NCBI GenBank assembly: GCA_006538405.1
Contig: BJKQ01000013.1
Coordinates: 248,001 to 312,000 of the forward strand
Reading direction: 5' to 3'
DNA from: Hansfordia pulvinata
Lineage: Eukaryota; Ascomycota; Sordariomycetes; Xylariales
DNA: 64,000 nucleotides
This document shows, piece by piece, positions 45,255 to 56,649 of the stretch. Made by a program: the position numbers and the translations under genes. Position 1 is the stretch's first letter. Each line of letters starts with the position of its first letter. The notes beneath the pieces are model-generated. The model worked only from the letters and a program-made list of their open reading frames with translations. It was not told where the DNA came from and ran no database searches.

Positions 45255-47069
45255 ATGTCTGAACCCCCCGCCGACCCGCGCAGGCCGCCGCGGCCCCCGA
45301 CGCCGCCCCGCCGACGGCGCCCCGGCCGAGCAGTCCAAGAAGGGCGCCAAAAAGGCCGAGGCCAAGGCCAAGAAGGAGGCCGAGAAGGCGCGCAAGGCCG
45401 CCGAGCGCGAGGCCGCCCAGGCCGCCCAGAAGGCCGCGTCCGGCGCCAACGAGGACCTGGCCAAGGACAACTACGGCGACGTCTCGCCCGCCACCGCCGT
45501 CGCCGCCGACCGCGCCCACCTCAAGCACCTCGGCGACGAGCACGTCGGCAAGACGGTCAAGCTGCGCGCCTGGATCCAGAACGCCCGCATGCAGGGCGCC
45601 AAGATGGCCTTTGTCGAGCTGCGCGAGGAGCGCGACTGGTCCATCCAGGGCGTCATGGCCGCCAGCCCCGAGGGCACCCCCGTCAGCCGGCAGATGGTCA
45701 AGTGGGTGGGCGCCCTGCGCCTCGAGAGCTTCGTCCTCGTCGAGGCCACCGTCCAGAAGCCCCTCGAGCCCGTCAAGAGCTGCAAGGTCAGCAACTATGA
45801 GCTGCACCTGACCAAGTGCTACTGCATCGCCCCGGGCCCCGAGGTCCTGGGCATGAGCCTCAACGCCTCCAACAAGGCCGTCGCCAGCTTCGACGACGAG
45901 GAGCCCGCCGCCCCCGCCGAGGGCGTCGAGAACCTCAGCCTGGCCGAGGGCGGCGCCCCGGCCGCCTCCATGCTGACCCACCTCAACAACCCCGTCATGC
46001 ACAAGCGCGCCCCCGTCCAGCAGGCCATCGCCGACGTCCGCATGGCCACCCGCAAGCTCTTCAGCGAGTATCTCGACGCCCGCGATTTTGTCCAGTTCGA
46101 GCCCCCCTGCCTCATCGGCGCCGCGTCCGAGGGCGGAGCCAACGTCTTCGCCATGAACTACTTTGACAAGAAGGCCTACCTGGCCCAGTCCCCGCAGTTC
46201 TACAAGCAGTACGAGATCGCCGGCGGCCGCAAGCGCGTCTACTGCATCGGCCCCGTCTTCCGCGCCGAGAACTCCAACACGCCCCGGCACATGACCGAGG
46301 TGAGTGTCCGGCGCTGCCCGTGCCATGGCGAGCTGTGCTGTTCCTCGAGGCGGGAACTGGCCGCGAACTTACTAACCAACCACCCTCGCAGTTCACCGGC
46401 CTGGATATGGAGATGGAGATCGAGGACCACTACCACGAGGTGCGCGACATGATCGAGGGCTTGATGCTGCACATCTTCCGCGGCCTGCAGGAGCGCTGCC
46501 GCGAGCAGATCGACTTCATCCGCACCATCTACCCGTCCGAGGACTTCCTGCTGCCCGAGGCCGGCAAGGAGGTCCGCCTGACCTTCGCCGAGGGCCAGAA
46601 GCTGCTGCGCGAGGAGGGGCCCGAGGAGTTCCGCGGCGTCACCGACGAGGAGGACATGAGCACGCCGCAGGAGAAGGCGCTGGGCGCCCTCGTGCGCCAG
46701 AAGTACGGCACCGACTTCTACGTGCTCGACAAGTTCCCCGAGGGCGCGCGGCCCTTCTACACCATCGAGGACTCGGCCAACAGCAACGTCTGCAACGCCT
46801 TCGACTTCTTCATGCGCGGCCAGGAGATCCTCTCCGGCGGCCAGCGTATCCACATCCCCGAGCTGCTCGAGGCCCGCCTGCGCCGCAAGGGCATCGACCC
46901 GGCCAGCGAGGGCATCCGCGAGTACGTCGACGTCTTCCGCTCCGCCGGAGTCCCGCCCCACGGCGGTGGCGGCATCGGCCTCGACCGCGTCGTGGCCTGG
47001 TACCTCAACCTGCCCAGCGTCCACCTGACGAGCTACTACCCCAGGACGCCCAAGCGGCTGCTGCCCTAA
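45255..47069 (+). CDS. DPS1: Cytosolic aspartyl-tRNA synthetase, two frameshifts near the start
   Basis: A class IIb synthetase that charges tRNA-Asp. The ATG at 45255 has a good context (CACCATG). Exons are 45255-46299 and 46392-47069 with a 92-base intron. A Lys/Ala-rich N-terminal extension (KKGAKKAEAKAKKEAEKARK), like the RNA-binding arm of yeast AspRS, precedes the OB-fold anticodon domain (KTVKLRAWIQNARMQGAKMA). The catalytic core has AASEGGANVF, QSPQFYKQ, motif 2 (FRAENSNTPRHMTEF) and motif 3 (GGGIGLDRVVAW); it ends PRTPKRLLP. AsnRS was considered, but the core signatures are those of eukaryotic AspRS. Exon 1 is two bases short: MSEPPA at the start is out of frame with the extension, and deficits near the C runs 45264-45277 and 45306-45309 explain it. 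Restored length is 574 residues. Confidence 0.92.
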
Positions 47070-48152
47070 GCAGCGGCGTGTCGGCTGTAGGAAAAATGGA
47101 CGGGGCCGGGTCTGGTCAGTGGCTCTGGCGCGAGTCGGCTTGAGGAAGGAGAAAAAGTAACCTGCCCAGTCAAGACAGTAAAAAAAGAGAACGAAATGAA
47201 GAACTAACCAGCGAAAGAATCGCAATGAAGAAACAACCCGCTTCCAGTGTGCTCTCCTACCGCGTAAACACCCATGTCCAGCTGGAAGACGAGCCAGTCT
47301 CATGGCTCAACCCCCGTAAAGCAAGGATGTAGTCGCTGGGTTGATCCGTGTCTGGGTAGTATGGGGTCAGCCCTCATATTCCGAGAGGTGAACTACTTCC
47401 TGCCCTACCTACCCCACGCGCTCTACCTACCGAATGTCAGCCTAGAAGAACTTCGTCCGAAGCTACCAGCGCCGCCTCTTTCGCGGTTTGCCACAGCTCG
47501 CAGTCGAGCGCAGTTCACATCAGCCGCATACGCAATGCTCACCTTCAGCCCCCTCTAAGGGTCGCACTCTCGTCTGCACAGCCCCGAAGCCTGTCAGCCG
47601 TCAGAACTCCAACGCAAGAGCAGGGGGTTCGGAGACATCCCTGCACTCAAGATTGGTTTCCGCTTCGGGGGCGGAACATGCAACTTGAGCACCTGTGAAA
47701 GAAAATGTCACCCCTGCCCTTCGTCACTCAAGGCGCAGGCGCCGGGCAGTGAAAATCGGCCTCATGGGCGCGTATGCGTCTTGGTATCGGGCAGAGCGTC
47801 ACATTGGGGTGGCTATCAGGCGATCTCAGCCGCTTACCTGTCAGCCGTGAGCGCTCTTCATCCATCCGCACAGCACAAGCGTCTACTTACATCAATAGCT
47901 CAGCTGCATGTGAGCTCCAGGCCCTGTCGGTTCAGTTCTCATCACCAAAACAGGACAACACTCTATGGAGTCTTTGCTCTGCGACGACTCGTGACTCCCA
48001 AAGAAAAGAACGAAGCGCTATCCGAGAACCGTACATGGGAGATCTCAATCTTTCGATTTCCTGCCCACCCTGCCAGCGGATACTGAACTCTGTTGGGCCC
48101 AAATCAAGAGGAGAGAGTCTCTTCGGGGAGTCTCTTCGCAACTTTTGTCGAC
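47070..48152. other. Intergenic, 1.1 kb
   Basis: Between the AspRS stop and the HET protein start. The frame of the HET gene is open for 20 codons upstream of its first ATG. Nothing else supportable seen. Confidence 0.5.
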
Positions 48153-50006
48153 ATGCCCACTCGCCATGAGGGCCGCCGGAATCTCAGGGAGATCTGGAGT
48201 GAGCCAGAAGGGACGACTCCAATCTGCAGTTTGTGCTCAGAGCCGATCGGCAAGCAAGCTCTGGTCCGCACCCTGCGCTTATGCACCTCGATACCAGAAC
48301 CAGAGCTGCCAGCCCGCGCTAGCCACTCCCTGAAAATACCAGGGGGCATCTTGGTATTCATCGATCGCCACATGGAGTGCATCCGTGCCAACAACCTCGC
48401 ATACGTTACCATTTCGCATGTCTGGAACCCCCAAGTCGCGCAAGCTCAGGACCTCGGCGCACACGATGACTATGAGTTGACCCGATTCATCTTTGAGCAA
48501 GTCACTGCCTTGTTCTCAGGCCTGAACCAGGGCGGAATATCCGATATCGAGATCTGGTACGATTACCTGTCTGTTCCACAATGGGAGACGGAGATCAAGA
48601 AGGAAATCCTGCTTGCACTGCCACACATCTACGGAGAGGCTTCGTTCACGCTGATCCTCATGCGGGACATTGACCGCCAGGCCGTCGAAAGGATGCGCAG
48701 CGGCCAGATTCCCACGGAGCGTCTGAGAGGCATGACAGACATATGCAATGGGAGGTGGTACAAACGTGTCTGGACTCTGGTGGAGTTTGCGCGGAGCCCT
48801 CGGACCAGAATCATGACATGCGACTTTCATCTGGATGAACACGCTCATGACGGCTTTTGCTCCAGCATGGGAATGGCGTGGGACGACCTGCTGCACCACT
48901 ATCGCGGGGACGTGCTTGCATTAGAAGATGCGGCGCAGCTGAAGAAGAACCTGGTACCGTGGAACCTGGGTTCTATCGCGGAAATTTCGCTCCTGGGTCA
49001 GGTGGACTTTGGGCTGGCATTCGCTGCCTTGACGCGCAGGGGTTGCCAGTCAGATAGAGACTTCCTCTTCGCCATGATGGGCCTGGTCGGTGTTGTCATC
49101 GATCCGCTCGATCCGAACACCGGCAAAGCGTTGGTGCAGATTGCTTTTGGCTGTATGAAGAAAGGGGACTATAGTCCCTTGATGGTCAGCCCAGGGTCGG
49201 CGCGCGATCTGAGGGCTGTGGCGCAGGAAGGGGCCACTGACTCGGAAAAGGAAAAGTTCAAGTACAACGACGTGGTGAGCTTCGGTTTCGGCGCGCGAGT
49301 TGCCGACCCCCTTCACGACGCGTTCCATGCAAGTTCTGCTATCGAGCCGCCGGTCGCTCGGATGAGGCTTGAGCGCCTCGGGACGGTGCGCGCCTGCATG
49401 AGGACCGTGAGTGCTTTCGAGAGGGCGCAGTTCATTCTGGACACGACCGGCACCGACGTGGAGCAATTTGTGCGAACCCTGGTGGAGAGAATGCACGGCA
49501 TGGGCGATCTGGCCGACGAGCTGCTGTCTGACCCAATATCTCGGGAAACCATCGCGGTGGAGTTGAGGGGCCTGTACGACAACTGGGGGCGCAACTGGCC
49601 GCTGAGCCACGTACAAAAGAACGAGAAGTTGGCGTCATTACTGAGGCTCAACGTTTTGTCGGGGCGAGCCAAAGGCCAGACGCCGCAGGCCTTCTCGAAC
49701 ACACACGGGGGGACGATACACTTCCGGACCAACGACGGCGTGGTCCGGGCCGTGTGCGGCTTGTGCCAGCGCGAGTTTGCGTATCGCGCGGGGCTATTCA
49801 AGAGAGCAAGCGAGGTCCTGGGCGCGACGATATACCGGATCCCGGGGCTGCGGTATTTTTATAGCAATGCAAACGGGTGTGCGATTCTGATGAAGGGGGG
49901 CAAAATTGTTGGGCGGATGATCTGGGCGTCGCCGGCGTGCCCATGCAAGGATACGGAGACGGTCGAGATAGAGCTGGGTGATCTTCCTCTGCCTGATCCG
50001 CTTTGA
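48153..50006 (+). CDS. HET-domain-like protein
   Basis: A single-exon protein of 617 residues. The frame is open upstream, but the first ATG is at 48153 (GACATGCCC). It carries the hallmarks of the heterokaryon incompatibility (HET) domain: AYVTISHVW at residues 83-91 (the YVAlSYvWG-like motif), IWYDYLSVPQWE at 134-145 (the WiDalCIdQ-like motif), then LPHIYGEASFTLILMRDID and the NGRWYKRVWTLVEFA block near 205-220. The remaining 400 residues have no named domain I recognise; there is a CxxC pair at residues 25-28 (CSLC) and another near the C terminus (VCGLCQREFAYRAGLFKR). HET proteins trigger cell death after fusion of genetically unlike hyphae, but most family members have no known job, and the motifs here are divergent. 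Intact frame. Confidence 0.8.
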   Translation: MPTRHEGRRNLREIWSEPEGTTPICSLCSEPIGKQALVRTLRLCTSIPEPELPARASHSLKIPGGILVFIDRHMECIRANNLAYVTISHVWNPQVAQAQDLGAHDDYELTRFIFEQVTALFSGLNQGGISDIEIWYDYLSVPQWETEIKKEILLALPHIYGEASFTLILMRDIDRQAVERMRSGQIPTERLRGMTDICNGRWYKRVWTLVEFARSPRTRIMTCDFHLDEHAHDGFCSSMGMAWDDLLHHYRGDVLALEDAAQLKKNLVPWNLGSIAEISLLGQVDFGLAFAALTRRGCQSDRDFLFAMMGLVGVVIDPLDPNTGKALVQIAFGCMKKGDYSPLMVSPGSARDLRAVAQEGATDSEKEKFKYNDVVSFGFGARVADPLHDAFHASSAIEPPVARMRLERLGTVRACMRTVSAFERAQFILDTTGTDVEQFVRTLVERMHGMGDLADELLSDPISRETIAVELRGLYDNWGRNWPLSHVQKNEKLASLLRLNVLSGRAKGQTPQAFSNTHGGTIHFRTNDGVVRAVCGLCQREFAYRAGLFKRASEVLGATIYRIPGLRYFYSNANGCAILMKGGKIVGRMIWASPACPCKDTETVEIELGDLPLPDPL

Positions 50007-50597
50007 AGGATGACCAAGAAGAACGTGAGGGCCTGGATTTATCTAGAGCAGTCGATTGAGATGAGGTTTCTGAGCATGCGGGAGATGGCTGTCCGGTATT
50101 TGTCGCTTTGAAATTCCGGAGGTGTTGAGCGGGTGTTCATGGGCGAGGTACACATATTGACCTGTAGCATTGTTAGGTACTAATCTTGCCTCTGGCAAAT
50201 GGAGATGTGGCATTAACACAGTCGTCCTTCACCTCGAGCAGCGGCGGCTGAAGTTGACGATAATAACTGACGATGGTGGGAAAGAAGAGAAGAGACATTG
50301 ATGATCCATGGCGAAGTCAATACTGGCGTTGGGTGGCGGATCCGTGTCGCGTGGGCTGCGCCTGCCAATCGCGGGGCCCGCGGGGCTGTTGTAGCTGCCG
50401 CAGCCTGGCGCATTCTCGTCCCCTACAATTCCAGCCTTATTACCCCACCAAAAACCGCAGCTCGCTGACAGCATACCTCACGTTGTGCATTCACCATTTC
50501 CCATCCGACCCCGGCAGCATCGCATCTCGGCGTCTTTTCGTGCCCTCGTGCCCTCAACGAGCCTCAAAACAACGCAAACGAACACCCGGACACCACC
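50007..50597. other. Intergenic with the PDCD5-like promoter
   Basis: About 590 bases between two plus-strand genes. The last bases before 50598 are CA-rich with a CACCACC context at the start codon. No other gene seen. Confidence 0.5.
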
Positions 50598-51284
50598 ATG
50601 GCTGACGCGGATCTGGATGCGGTATGTCAACACTGAAACCCTCACACGCTGCGTACAGCGTGGGACTTGCGCGTAGGACAGCGCTCTCGACTTGCGCCCA
50701 GGGCTAGGCTTGTTTCCGCGCCTTCCAAGGGGCTTGCTAACAGTCTGTTGCTACAGATCCGAAAGGCTCGCCTCGAGCAGCTCAAGGCCCAGGGCGGCGG
50801 CGGCGGTGGCGGAGGGGCCGGTCCCCAGATGGGAGGCGGCGGCGGCGGCGGCGGCCCGGGACAGGCCGAACAGCAGAAACAGTGAGTGCCTCTTGCTATC
50901 CCTCGCTCCCCTCTCCTCCGGGGTCGCGATTTTCAAGACTGCTTGGCTTGCTAACCGTCCGCGACCAACAGACAAGAGCAGGAAGCGCGGCAGCACATCC
51001 TCGGCCAGATCTTGCACCCTGAGGCCGCGGACCGCCTGGGGCGAATCCGCCTGGTCAAGGAGCAGCGGGCGACGGACGTGGAGAACCGCCTGATTACCCT
51101 AGCTCGCACCGGTCAGCTGCGTCAAAAGGTCACCGAGGACCAGCTCAAGGAGTTGCTGAGCGCCATCTCCGAGAGCGGTACCGGCGGCGAGGGCGGCAGC
51201 AGCGGCGGCGCTGGTCGCATCGTCGTGAACCGCCGCAAGGGCTGGGAAGACGAGGACGACGTCGACGACCTGCTGGATCTATGA
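50598..51284 (+). CDS. PDCD5-family DNA-binding protein
   Basis: Homologue of human PDCD5 and yeast Ymr074c, small helical proteins linked to apoptosis, tubulin/CCT chaperoning and DNA binding. Exons are 50598-50621 (MADADLDA), 50757-50881 and 50972-51284, totalling 462 bases and 153 residues with consistent phases. The order is an N-terminal helix (IRKARLEQLKAQ), a glycine-rich linker of about 30 residues, the three-helix core (RQHILGQILHPEAADRLGRI, KEQRATDVENRLITLARTGQ, VTEDQLKELLSAISES), a second Gly/Ser linker, and the acidic tail VNRRKGWEDEDDVDDLLDL. The frame survives two long GGC runs, unlike neighbouring genes. The glycine linkers are longer than in animals; that is common in fungal members as far as I know. 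Confidence 0.92.
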
Positions 51285-51578
51285 CGGCGGGGATTCTGAA
51301 CCATTTCATAGGGAAATGCGTGGGAGGCCTGTTGCAGCAAAATCGACCTTGATGCGGCCGCGCGTGGTTTGGATCTTGTTTTTAACAGTCAGCTGAAGAC
51401 TGGCGGATCACATAATATTGCAAAAGAAAAAGAAAAGGCGACCAGACCCCTCTGGAGCTGTGTGTGATGCTGTTGGTGAGGTCTATATTCTATACCCTGC
51501 GCGAGGCTCACAGGAACAATATTGTACAGGAGATTTACAATGACGACTTGCCTTCCCCTCCACGTCTTTCTGAGTCTG

Positions 51579-52577
51579 CTATCTCGCCGCCTCAGCCTCC
51601 TTCCTTCTCCGCCGCTCGTCCCTCTCCCTCTTCCTCCAGGCCCTCAGGTCCGGCGGCGCCTCGATGCCCAAGCGGGCACGCAGCTCGCCGACGTCAGTGC
51701 CCAGCTCCTCCTCCCAGTAGATGTTGATCACAGGCTCGCTGCGCAGGCCGTTCCGCAGGGCCCAGGGCCCGTAGACCTCGCGGAAGCGGCTGCGCTCGGC
51801 GGGCTTGAGCGACAGGGCCGTCAGCGCGGCGAGGCCCGTCATGGGCTGGCGCGTGTTGGCGAACTCGAAGGCCTTGAGCGCGACCTCGCCCTCGCGCACG
51901 ACGGGCAGCCCCACCAGCGCGTGGTAGAAGTCGTGCGACTCCCGGTACCGCTGGACCGCGTAGGCGCACTCGGCGACGTAGGCCGCGTTGCCCGCCGCCT
52001 CCCGCCCTTCTCCTCCCTCCGCGCCCGCCTCGGCGCTCCTGCGGCGGAGCAGGCGCGGCAGCAGCCAGCGGTCCCGCTCGCCGTCGGCCGAGGTGTCGAC
52101 GTAGCGGACGTGGGCGCGCGTGTCGGGCGAGACGCCCTCGCGGTCGAGCCAGTCGGCGTAGACGCGCCCGACGGTGCCCTCCGGCAGGGCGCGCAGGCGG
52201 GCCATGTCCAGCGAGGCGGCGGTGATGCGGGGCCGCTCCCGGAGCAGGCGGCGGCCCGTCGGGTGGGCGAGCATCTGGCGGCGTAGGCGGGGGGCGGCGC
52301 CGGGGCCGAGAAGGGGGTGCAGGGCGCGGGGAGCGGTGGCGGTGGCCTCGCCGAAGGCGGCGATCAGGTCGCCTCGGCGGGGGTCGAGCATGGACATGAG
52401 CCCCGAGCCGACGGTCAGGGCGGCGCGCTCGAGGCCCGTCAGCGGCGTGTGGCCCTCATACTTTGGCGGGGGGCGGGCGAGGACGGAGAAGGGTCGCACG
52501 TAGGAGCACGGGGAGGGCGAGGAGGCGGGCAGGCGGAGGCGGCGCAGGCAGGTCGTCGTTGTCGTAGTGGTCTTCAT
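51579..52577 (-). CDS. COQ4: Ubiquinone biosynthesis protein COQ4
   Basis: COQ4 is a mitochondrial matrix-side protein that organises the coenzyme Q synthesis complex and takes part in removing the ring C1 carboxyl. It is a single exon of 332 residues with an intact frame. The N terminus is a mitochondrial presequence rich in Thr, Arg and Ser ([10 protein letters not shown]). The mature part begins [20 protein letters not shown]. The zinc-ligand motif HDxxH-x11-E is present as His215, Asp216, His219 and Glu231, followed by [16 protein letters not shown] and [21 protein letters not shown] low-complexity insertion (residues 178-199, Glu/Gly/Ala-rich) is longer than usual. The C terminus is a basic, charged helix. 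It converges with the PDCD5-like gene and diverges from MIX17. Confidence 0.94.
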   Translation of the reverse strand: MKTTTTTTTCLRRLRLPASSPSPCSYVRPFSVLARPPPKYEGHTPLTGLERAALTVGSGLMSMLDPRRGDLIAAFGEATATAPRALHPLLGPGAAPRLRRQMLAHPTGRRLLRERPRITAASLDMARLRALPEGTVGRVYADWLDREGVSPDTRAHVRYVDTSADGERDRWLLPRLLRRRSAEAGAEGGEGREAAGNAAYVAECAYAVQRYRESHDFYHALVGLPVVREGEVALKAFEFANTRQPMTGLAALTALSLKPAERSRFREVYGPWALRNGLRSEPVINIYWEEELGTDVGELRARLGIEAPPDLRAWRKRERDERRRRKEAEAAR

Positions 52578-53299
52578 GCTGGCAAGGGGGCACCGTCGGG
52601 GGGCATTGCTGGGTGCAGCTGGTGTGACGGTTAAGCGTGGCCGGGTGTGGTGAGGTTAAGTCCGGACGGTCTCACATGCCGGCACCAAAATGTTGCTGGT
52701 GGCGCCGCCGCGATTCGGGTGGGTGTGGATAGCTCTAGCAGCTGCCGGCGCCGATCATCGCATGTCGCGCGTCGGACGATGACGACCCGACTTGGTGCAT
52801 GCAATCAAATCCAATCCAGTCGGATCAGGCACGCTCAGATGAGCTTAGAGAGCAATATGCAGCTAACAGGGACTTCCAACCCGGCTGTCCTCGTTGGCCG
52901 ACGCTTCCCGAGGCCCCGGTACCCGGACATATGACGCTAGCCGTGAAAGGCTAGAGCTCTGAGCGCCCACTCTGGAGAGCTCGCAGTTCAGCGCTCATCA
53001 GCCCCTGTACCCCAGCGTCCCTGAGTGCCCCGACAGCTGCCCGTCGGGCCTTGGGTTAACGCCGAGCCAGCAGCTTCTGCCGCATTCTAGGCCAACTGGG
53101 TCAGCTGCCGGCGCCCTGCGGCGCCTGCCTCGAGCTACCGCGCAGCCCGGGCCGCCGCCGAACCTGTCCAGACTTGAACTTTTCAACCTCGGGTCTTCAA
53201 CTCTCAACGCCGACATCTTCCCACGCCACGTTCACACCACGAGCACAACCGCAACCCACCACACACCGACTCAACAAAGCACCCTCCCTCTACACGAAA
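52578..53299. promoter_or_regulatory. Divergent promoter region COQ4 / MIX17
   Basis: 722 bases between two start codons, both for mitochondrial proteins. No gene seen; shared regulation is possible but no motif was identified with confidence. Confidence 0.45.
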
Positions 53300-53884
53300 A
53301 TGCCTCGCAACCGCTCCGCCGCCCGCCCGCGCCCTCGCGCCCCACGGCCGCGCCCGCCCGCGCTCCGCCCCCCAGCAGCAGCAGCAGTCCCGCCCGGCGG
53401 CCACCTACGCGCCGCCCCAGGGCCAGTCCCAGACTCCTCACCCGCCCGCGCCCGCCGCCGCCGCCCCCCAGGCCTCGCAGGGCCCCGGTCTGTTCGGCCA
53501 GATGGCCAGCACTGCTGCGTGAGTCGAACCCTTCCACGACATGATGCCCCACGATGTGATCCCACGGCAACACGCGCATCCGCTCCGCCCAGAAAACAAG
53601 ACTGACCCCTTCTCCTCCCCTTAAACAGCGGTGTCGCAGTTGGATCCTCGATCGGCCACGCCATCGGCGGCATGTTTGGCGGCGGCTCCTCCGCTCCCGC
53701 CGAGCCCGTCCAGGCCCAGGCCGCCGCCCCTGCCCAGCAGCAGACCATGAACCAGAACAACAACTGCGCCGGCGCCACCCAGAACTTCACCCAGTGCATG
53801 GACGACCACCAGGGCAACATGCAGATCTGCGGCTGGTACCTCGAGCAGCTCAAGGCCTGCCAGGCCGCCGCCAGCCAGTACTAG
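53300..53884 (+). CDS. MIX17: MIX17 / CHCHD2-CHCHD10-like intermembrane space protein, two frameshifts
   Basis: A twin CX9C protein of the mitochondrial intermembrane space, homologous to yeast Mix17 and human CHCHD2/10. Exons are 53300-53518 and 53629-53884. The N terminus is Arg/Pro/Ala/Gln-rich and disordered, then comes the family's hydrophobic signature GLFGQMASTAAGVAVGSSIG with HAIGGMFGGG, and the CHCH domain with CAGATQNFTQC and CGWYLEQLKAC (both C-x9-C) ending AAASQY. Exon 1 is two bases short. The start codon frame (MPRNRSAARPRP) and the conserved GLFGQMASTAA frame differ by two, and the frames cross at the C runs 53340-53343 and 53368-53373. Restored length is 158 residues. Import is expected through the Mia40 disulfide relay. 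Confidence 0.88.
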
Positions 53885-54616
53885 AGGCTGACGGGGAGAC
53901 CTTGCTCTGGTTGATTGAGCCTCGATTCGGAGCAGCCCGGCATCTGGGCCACTTCTCGACCGCACGCGAGAGCTGTCGTACATGCAGGTTTTCCTTGCAT
54001 CGATGATCTCAGTGCACCTTCTCCCATGGGGCCTCAACGGATGTCAGGCGGAAGGCTGGGCCATAAGCGGACCTGGACCATGTCTAATGTCCTGAATCCC
54101 ACGTCTTACCTGTGTCCATTCGCTGAGTCATCTCGACACTCTTTGTGTCTCGGTTTGGCTCCAGCTTTGTTCGACGCGGGCCAGGCGATTGGCAAATCAA
54201 AATCGATTCGAATGAAGGGGGAAGTAAAGATAACCATACCACTCATCGCCTGTTTACATCTTGTACCTTATAAGCATAAGCGGAACCCAACCCGGGCATC
54301 GCTTCCCCGGGACAATGGAAGAACGACCCATGTTTTACTATTTATCTTGCATTGTGTGCAAGCGTTGGCTTGTAGTCGTCGTAATCGCTCATAATGCTTT
54401 GATATTCGCTCTATTCAATACTATCATCCTGTGCCGTGTGTTACGCATACACTCGTGATCTCAATGAGGCGCGACTCCTGAGCAAAGTGCAATGTTTTCG
54501 TCAGCACTCACTAAACGTCCTCCGAGTCGACCCGTCTCCATGCATCACGCATCTTCTCCGCCCACTCCGCCCACTACTCGTACACCTGAAGCCTATTGGG
54601 CTCTCTTAAAGTCTTA
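53885..54616. other. Intergenic, convergent 3' ends
   Basis: About 730 bases between the MIX17 stop and the UBX gene stop on the other strand. The middle is AT-richer (54180-54460), as expected for fungal 3' regions. No gene seen. Confidence 0.5.
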
Positions 54617-56649
54617 TCACCGGCCAGTAGCATCGTCCCGGCTTTCGTCATCAGCGCGCGGCTCGAAGTTGAGCTACGAAGCGACACAGCGGTTAGTTAA
54701 GGTTCGCGTCGCGAAGAAGTGCATGGAGGGGGTTGGAAATGGCACTGGAAACAGGATGAAAGGCAAAACGTACCGAGTTCCCGTTGTACAGCTGAGGATC
54801 GTCCGCGCTCGAGCCACCCGCTCCGTCGCCGCCCCCGCAGCCCCGTGGCCATCGCCGCCAGGCCGCCGCCTCGCGTCCTCCGTGGGGTTATCAAATAGCC
54901 CAACGATGCGCGATCCACGCCGGCCCATGGGCGACGCCGCTGCTGCTGTCGTCGAAAGCTGCTCAGTCGCGCCTGTTGATAATGGGTGAGCGGTCGCGGG
55001 GCTGGTCGCCGAGACGCCGCTGCTTCGTCCCGCGGCGACATCTCGTCCCTGACCAGTAGGGGATGGCCTGCCGGCGCTGGCGGCGCCCGCGTGAGGAGCG
55101 TGGCCAGCCCAGTCGTCAGTATGCTAAAGGCTGCGGCCAGCAAGCCGAGGACATAAGCAAAGCCGCGCCAGACAATGTTTCCCCTCCCGCCGGCACCGCC
55201 GCCGTACGCTGTGGCGTACCTCTTTGGCACCAGGACCAGGGTGGCCGATGGGGCGAGGCCAAGAGCGGCCAGCGACTGCGTCTCCTCCTCTGGGGCGATG
55301 GCGCGGTTTGGCAATGGGGTCAAGACGACACGAAAGGTATAAGGGGCGCGTGTGTCGATGCCCACCACGTCGCCATCGGTGCGCTCGGCATCAACCCAAG
55401 AGCGCACATCGCTGGCCAACGTGGCATCGCCAGCGCGTCCGAAGCGCGCGCGCATTGTCGACCCGTCCAGGAGTCGTACCTGTATGCTACAGGGCTTGTC
55501 GCCGTGGGACTGAGTCGTGGACCGCGCGGCGCCGGCCGCCATAGCGCGGAGGGGGATGTCGGCGGGTCCCTGCGCGGCAGCACCAGCGCCCTCGTCGTCC
55601 TGTTGCGCGTTCTGCAGAAGTCGTGCCTGACGCTCCTGGGCCTCGCGCTCCTTGCGCTCGCGGCGGTCGTCCTCAATGCGTTTCAGGATGCGTCGGCGCT
55701 CCTCGGCGGCCTCTGCCTTCTGCTGACGCACTTGCTGTGCGTGGCTGGCAGCCTTGGAGTCGCGCGAGGACGAACCCTCGGCGCTCGACTCGGCACGCCT
55801 CGCCTTGGCGCGAGCCTCTCTCTCTGCCTTCTGGGCTGCCTCCTTCGCCTTCTTCTCGGCCTCGAGGCGCTTGGCGCGCTCAGCGAGTGCGGCTGCCACT
55901 GCTGCGCCCTGCTGGTCAGGGGCCGAGGTGGCCTCTGGCTGTGTGCCAGACGCTGGTGCTTGCTGACCAGGCTCGTCCCCGTAAAGGTCGTCGTCTCCGC
56001 TAGGCGGCGGCTGTGTATCTGCTAGGGTGTGGCCTGATGGAGCGCTGGGACCAGGCGCAGGCGTCCGACTCGGTTGTGCTGGAGGCGCGAAGGCTGCGCT
56101 GACCCGACGAACAAAGTCTGCCTTGGAGGTTCCAGCAGGAACATACTCTCTTAGCTGGCCATTGCTATTATTACTGTCAGCATGGCCCCGATCGGAGGAT
56201 CGGTGATAATCAGATCAGGCCGGAGAAAAAGCAGACATACTGGATGACGACGAGAGTTGGCTTATTTGGAACAGGGAATAGCTGCTCCAAATAACCAGCC
56301 TCCGGGGACCCGGCAAGTAACCTCAGCACGATGGCCTGGGACTCGAGGGCAGTCCTGATCTGGACGTAATGTCAGTGGATCGGTGTTACGAAACTGAAAG
56401 GGGAAAGCACACACCGACTCGTCGAGGAGGAAATCATTCTCCCACGTTTGGCCTTCTTCGCCATCATCTGAGAAGCGATTGTCAGCTCCATAAGTTTCAG
56501 AAACAAACGGCGACACGCGAGGGCCGCTGGTCGCGATATCAGAGTGATCGACATGGCCGGAGGAGCTCACCTGTGACTAAGCAGGCAACAAGCTTGCTTT
56601 GCTGGAGAGCAGTGTTGATGCCGTCCTGCAAGCTTCCTTCAAAGAACAT
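54617..56649 (-). CDS. UBX-domain protein of the ER (UBXN4 type), two frameshifts
   Basis: Exons on the minus strand are 56649-56571, 56467-56415, 56359-56241, 56164-54774 and 54673-54617. The N terminus is a thioredoxin-like UAS fold (MFFEGSLQDGINTALQQSK, then WENDFLLDES, LRLLAGSPEAGYLEQLFPVP, PTLVVIHNGQLREYVPAG), as in human UBXN4. A long charged coiled coil (residues about 170-260) leads to the UBX domain (CSIQVRLLDGSTMRARF, TPLPNRAIAPEEETQSLAAL) that would bind Cdc48/p97, then a hydrophobic hairpin (FAYVLGLLAAAFSILTTGLA) for ER membrane attachment. The conserved end is DDPQLYNGNS + LNFEPRADDESRDD. Two single-base deficits occur in exon 4, near the G run 54998-55001 and the C run 54832-54836; restored length is 566 residues. 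Likely role: ER-associated degradation. Confidence 0.85.

Noticed and set aside
45255..47069. Asparaginyl-tRNA synthetase
   Set aside because: The core (AASEGGANVF, LAQSPQFYKQ, RHMTEFTGLD, GGGIGLDRV) follows eukaryotic cytosolic AspRS.
45250..47303. Two long antisense frames (358 and 354 codons) opposite the aspartyl-tRNA synthetase
   Set aside because: They mirror the strong C/G third-position bias of the real gene and encode Gly/Ala/Leu/Val-rich nonsense.
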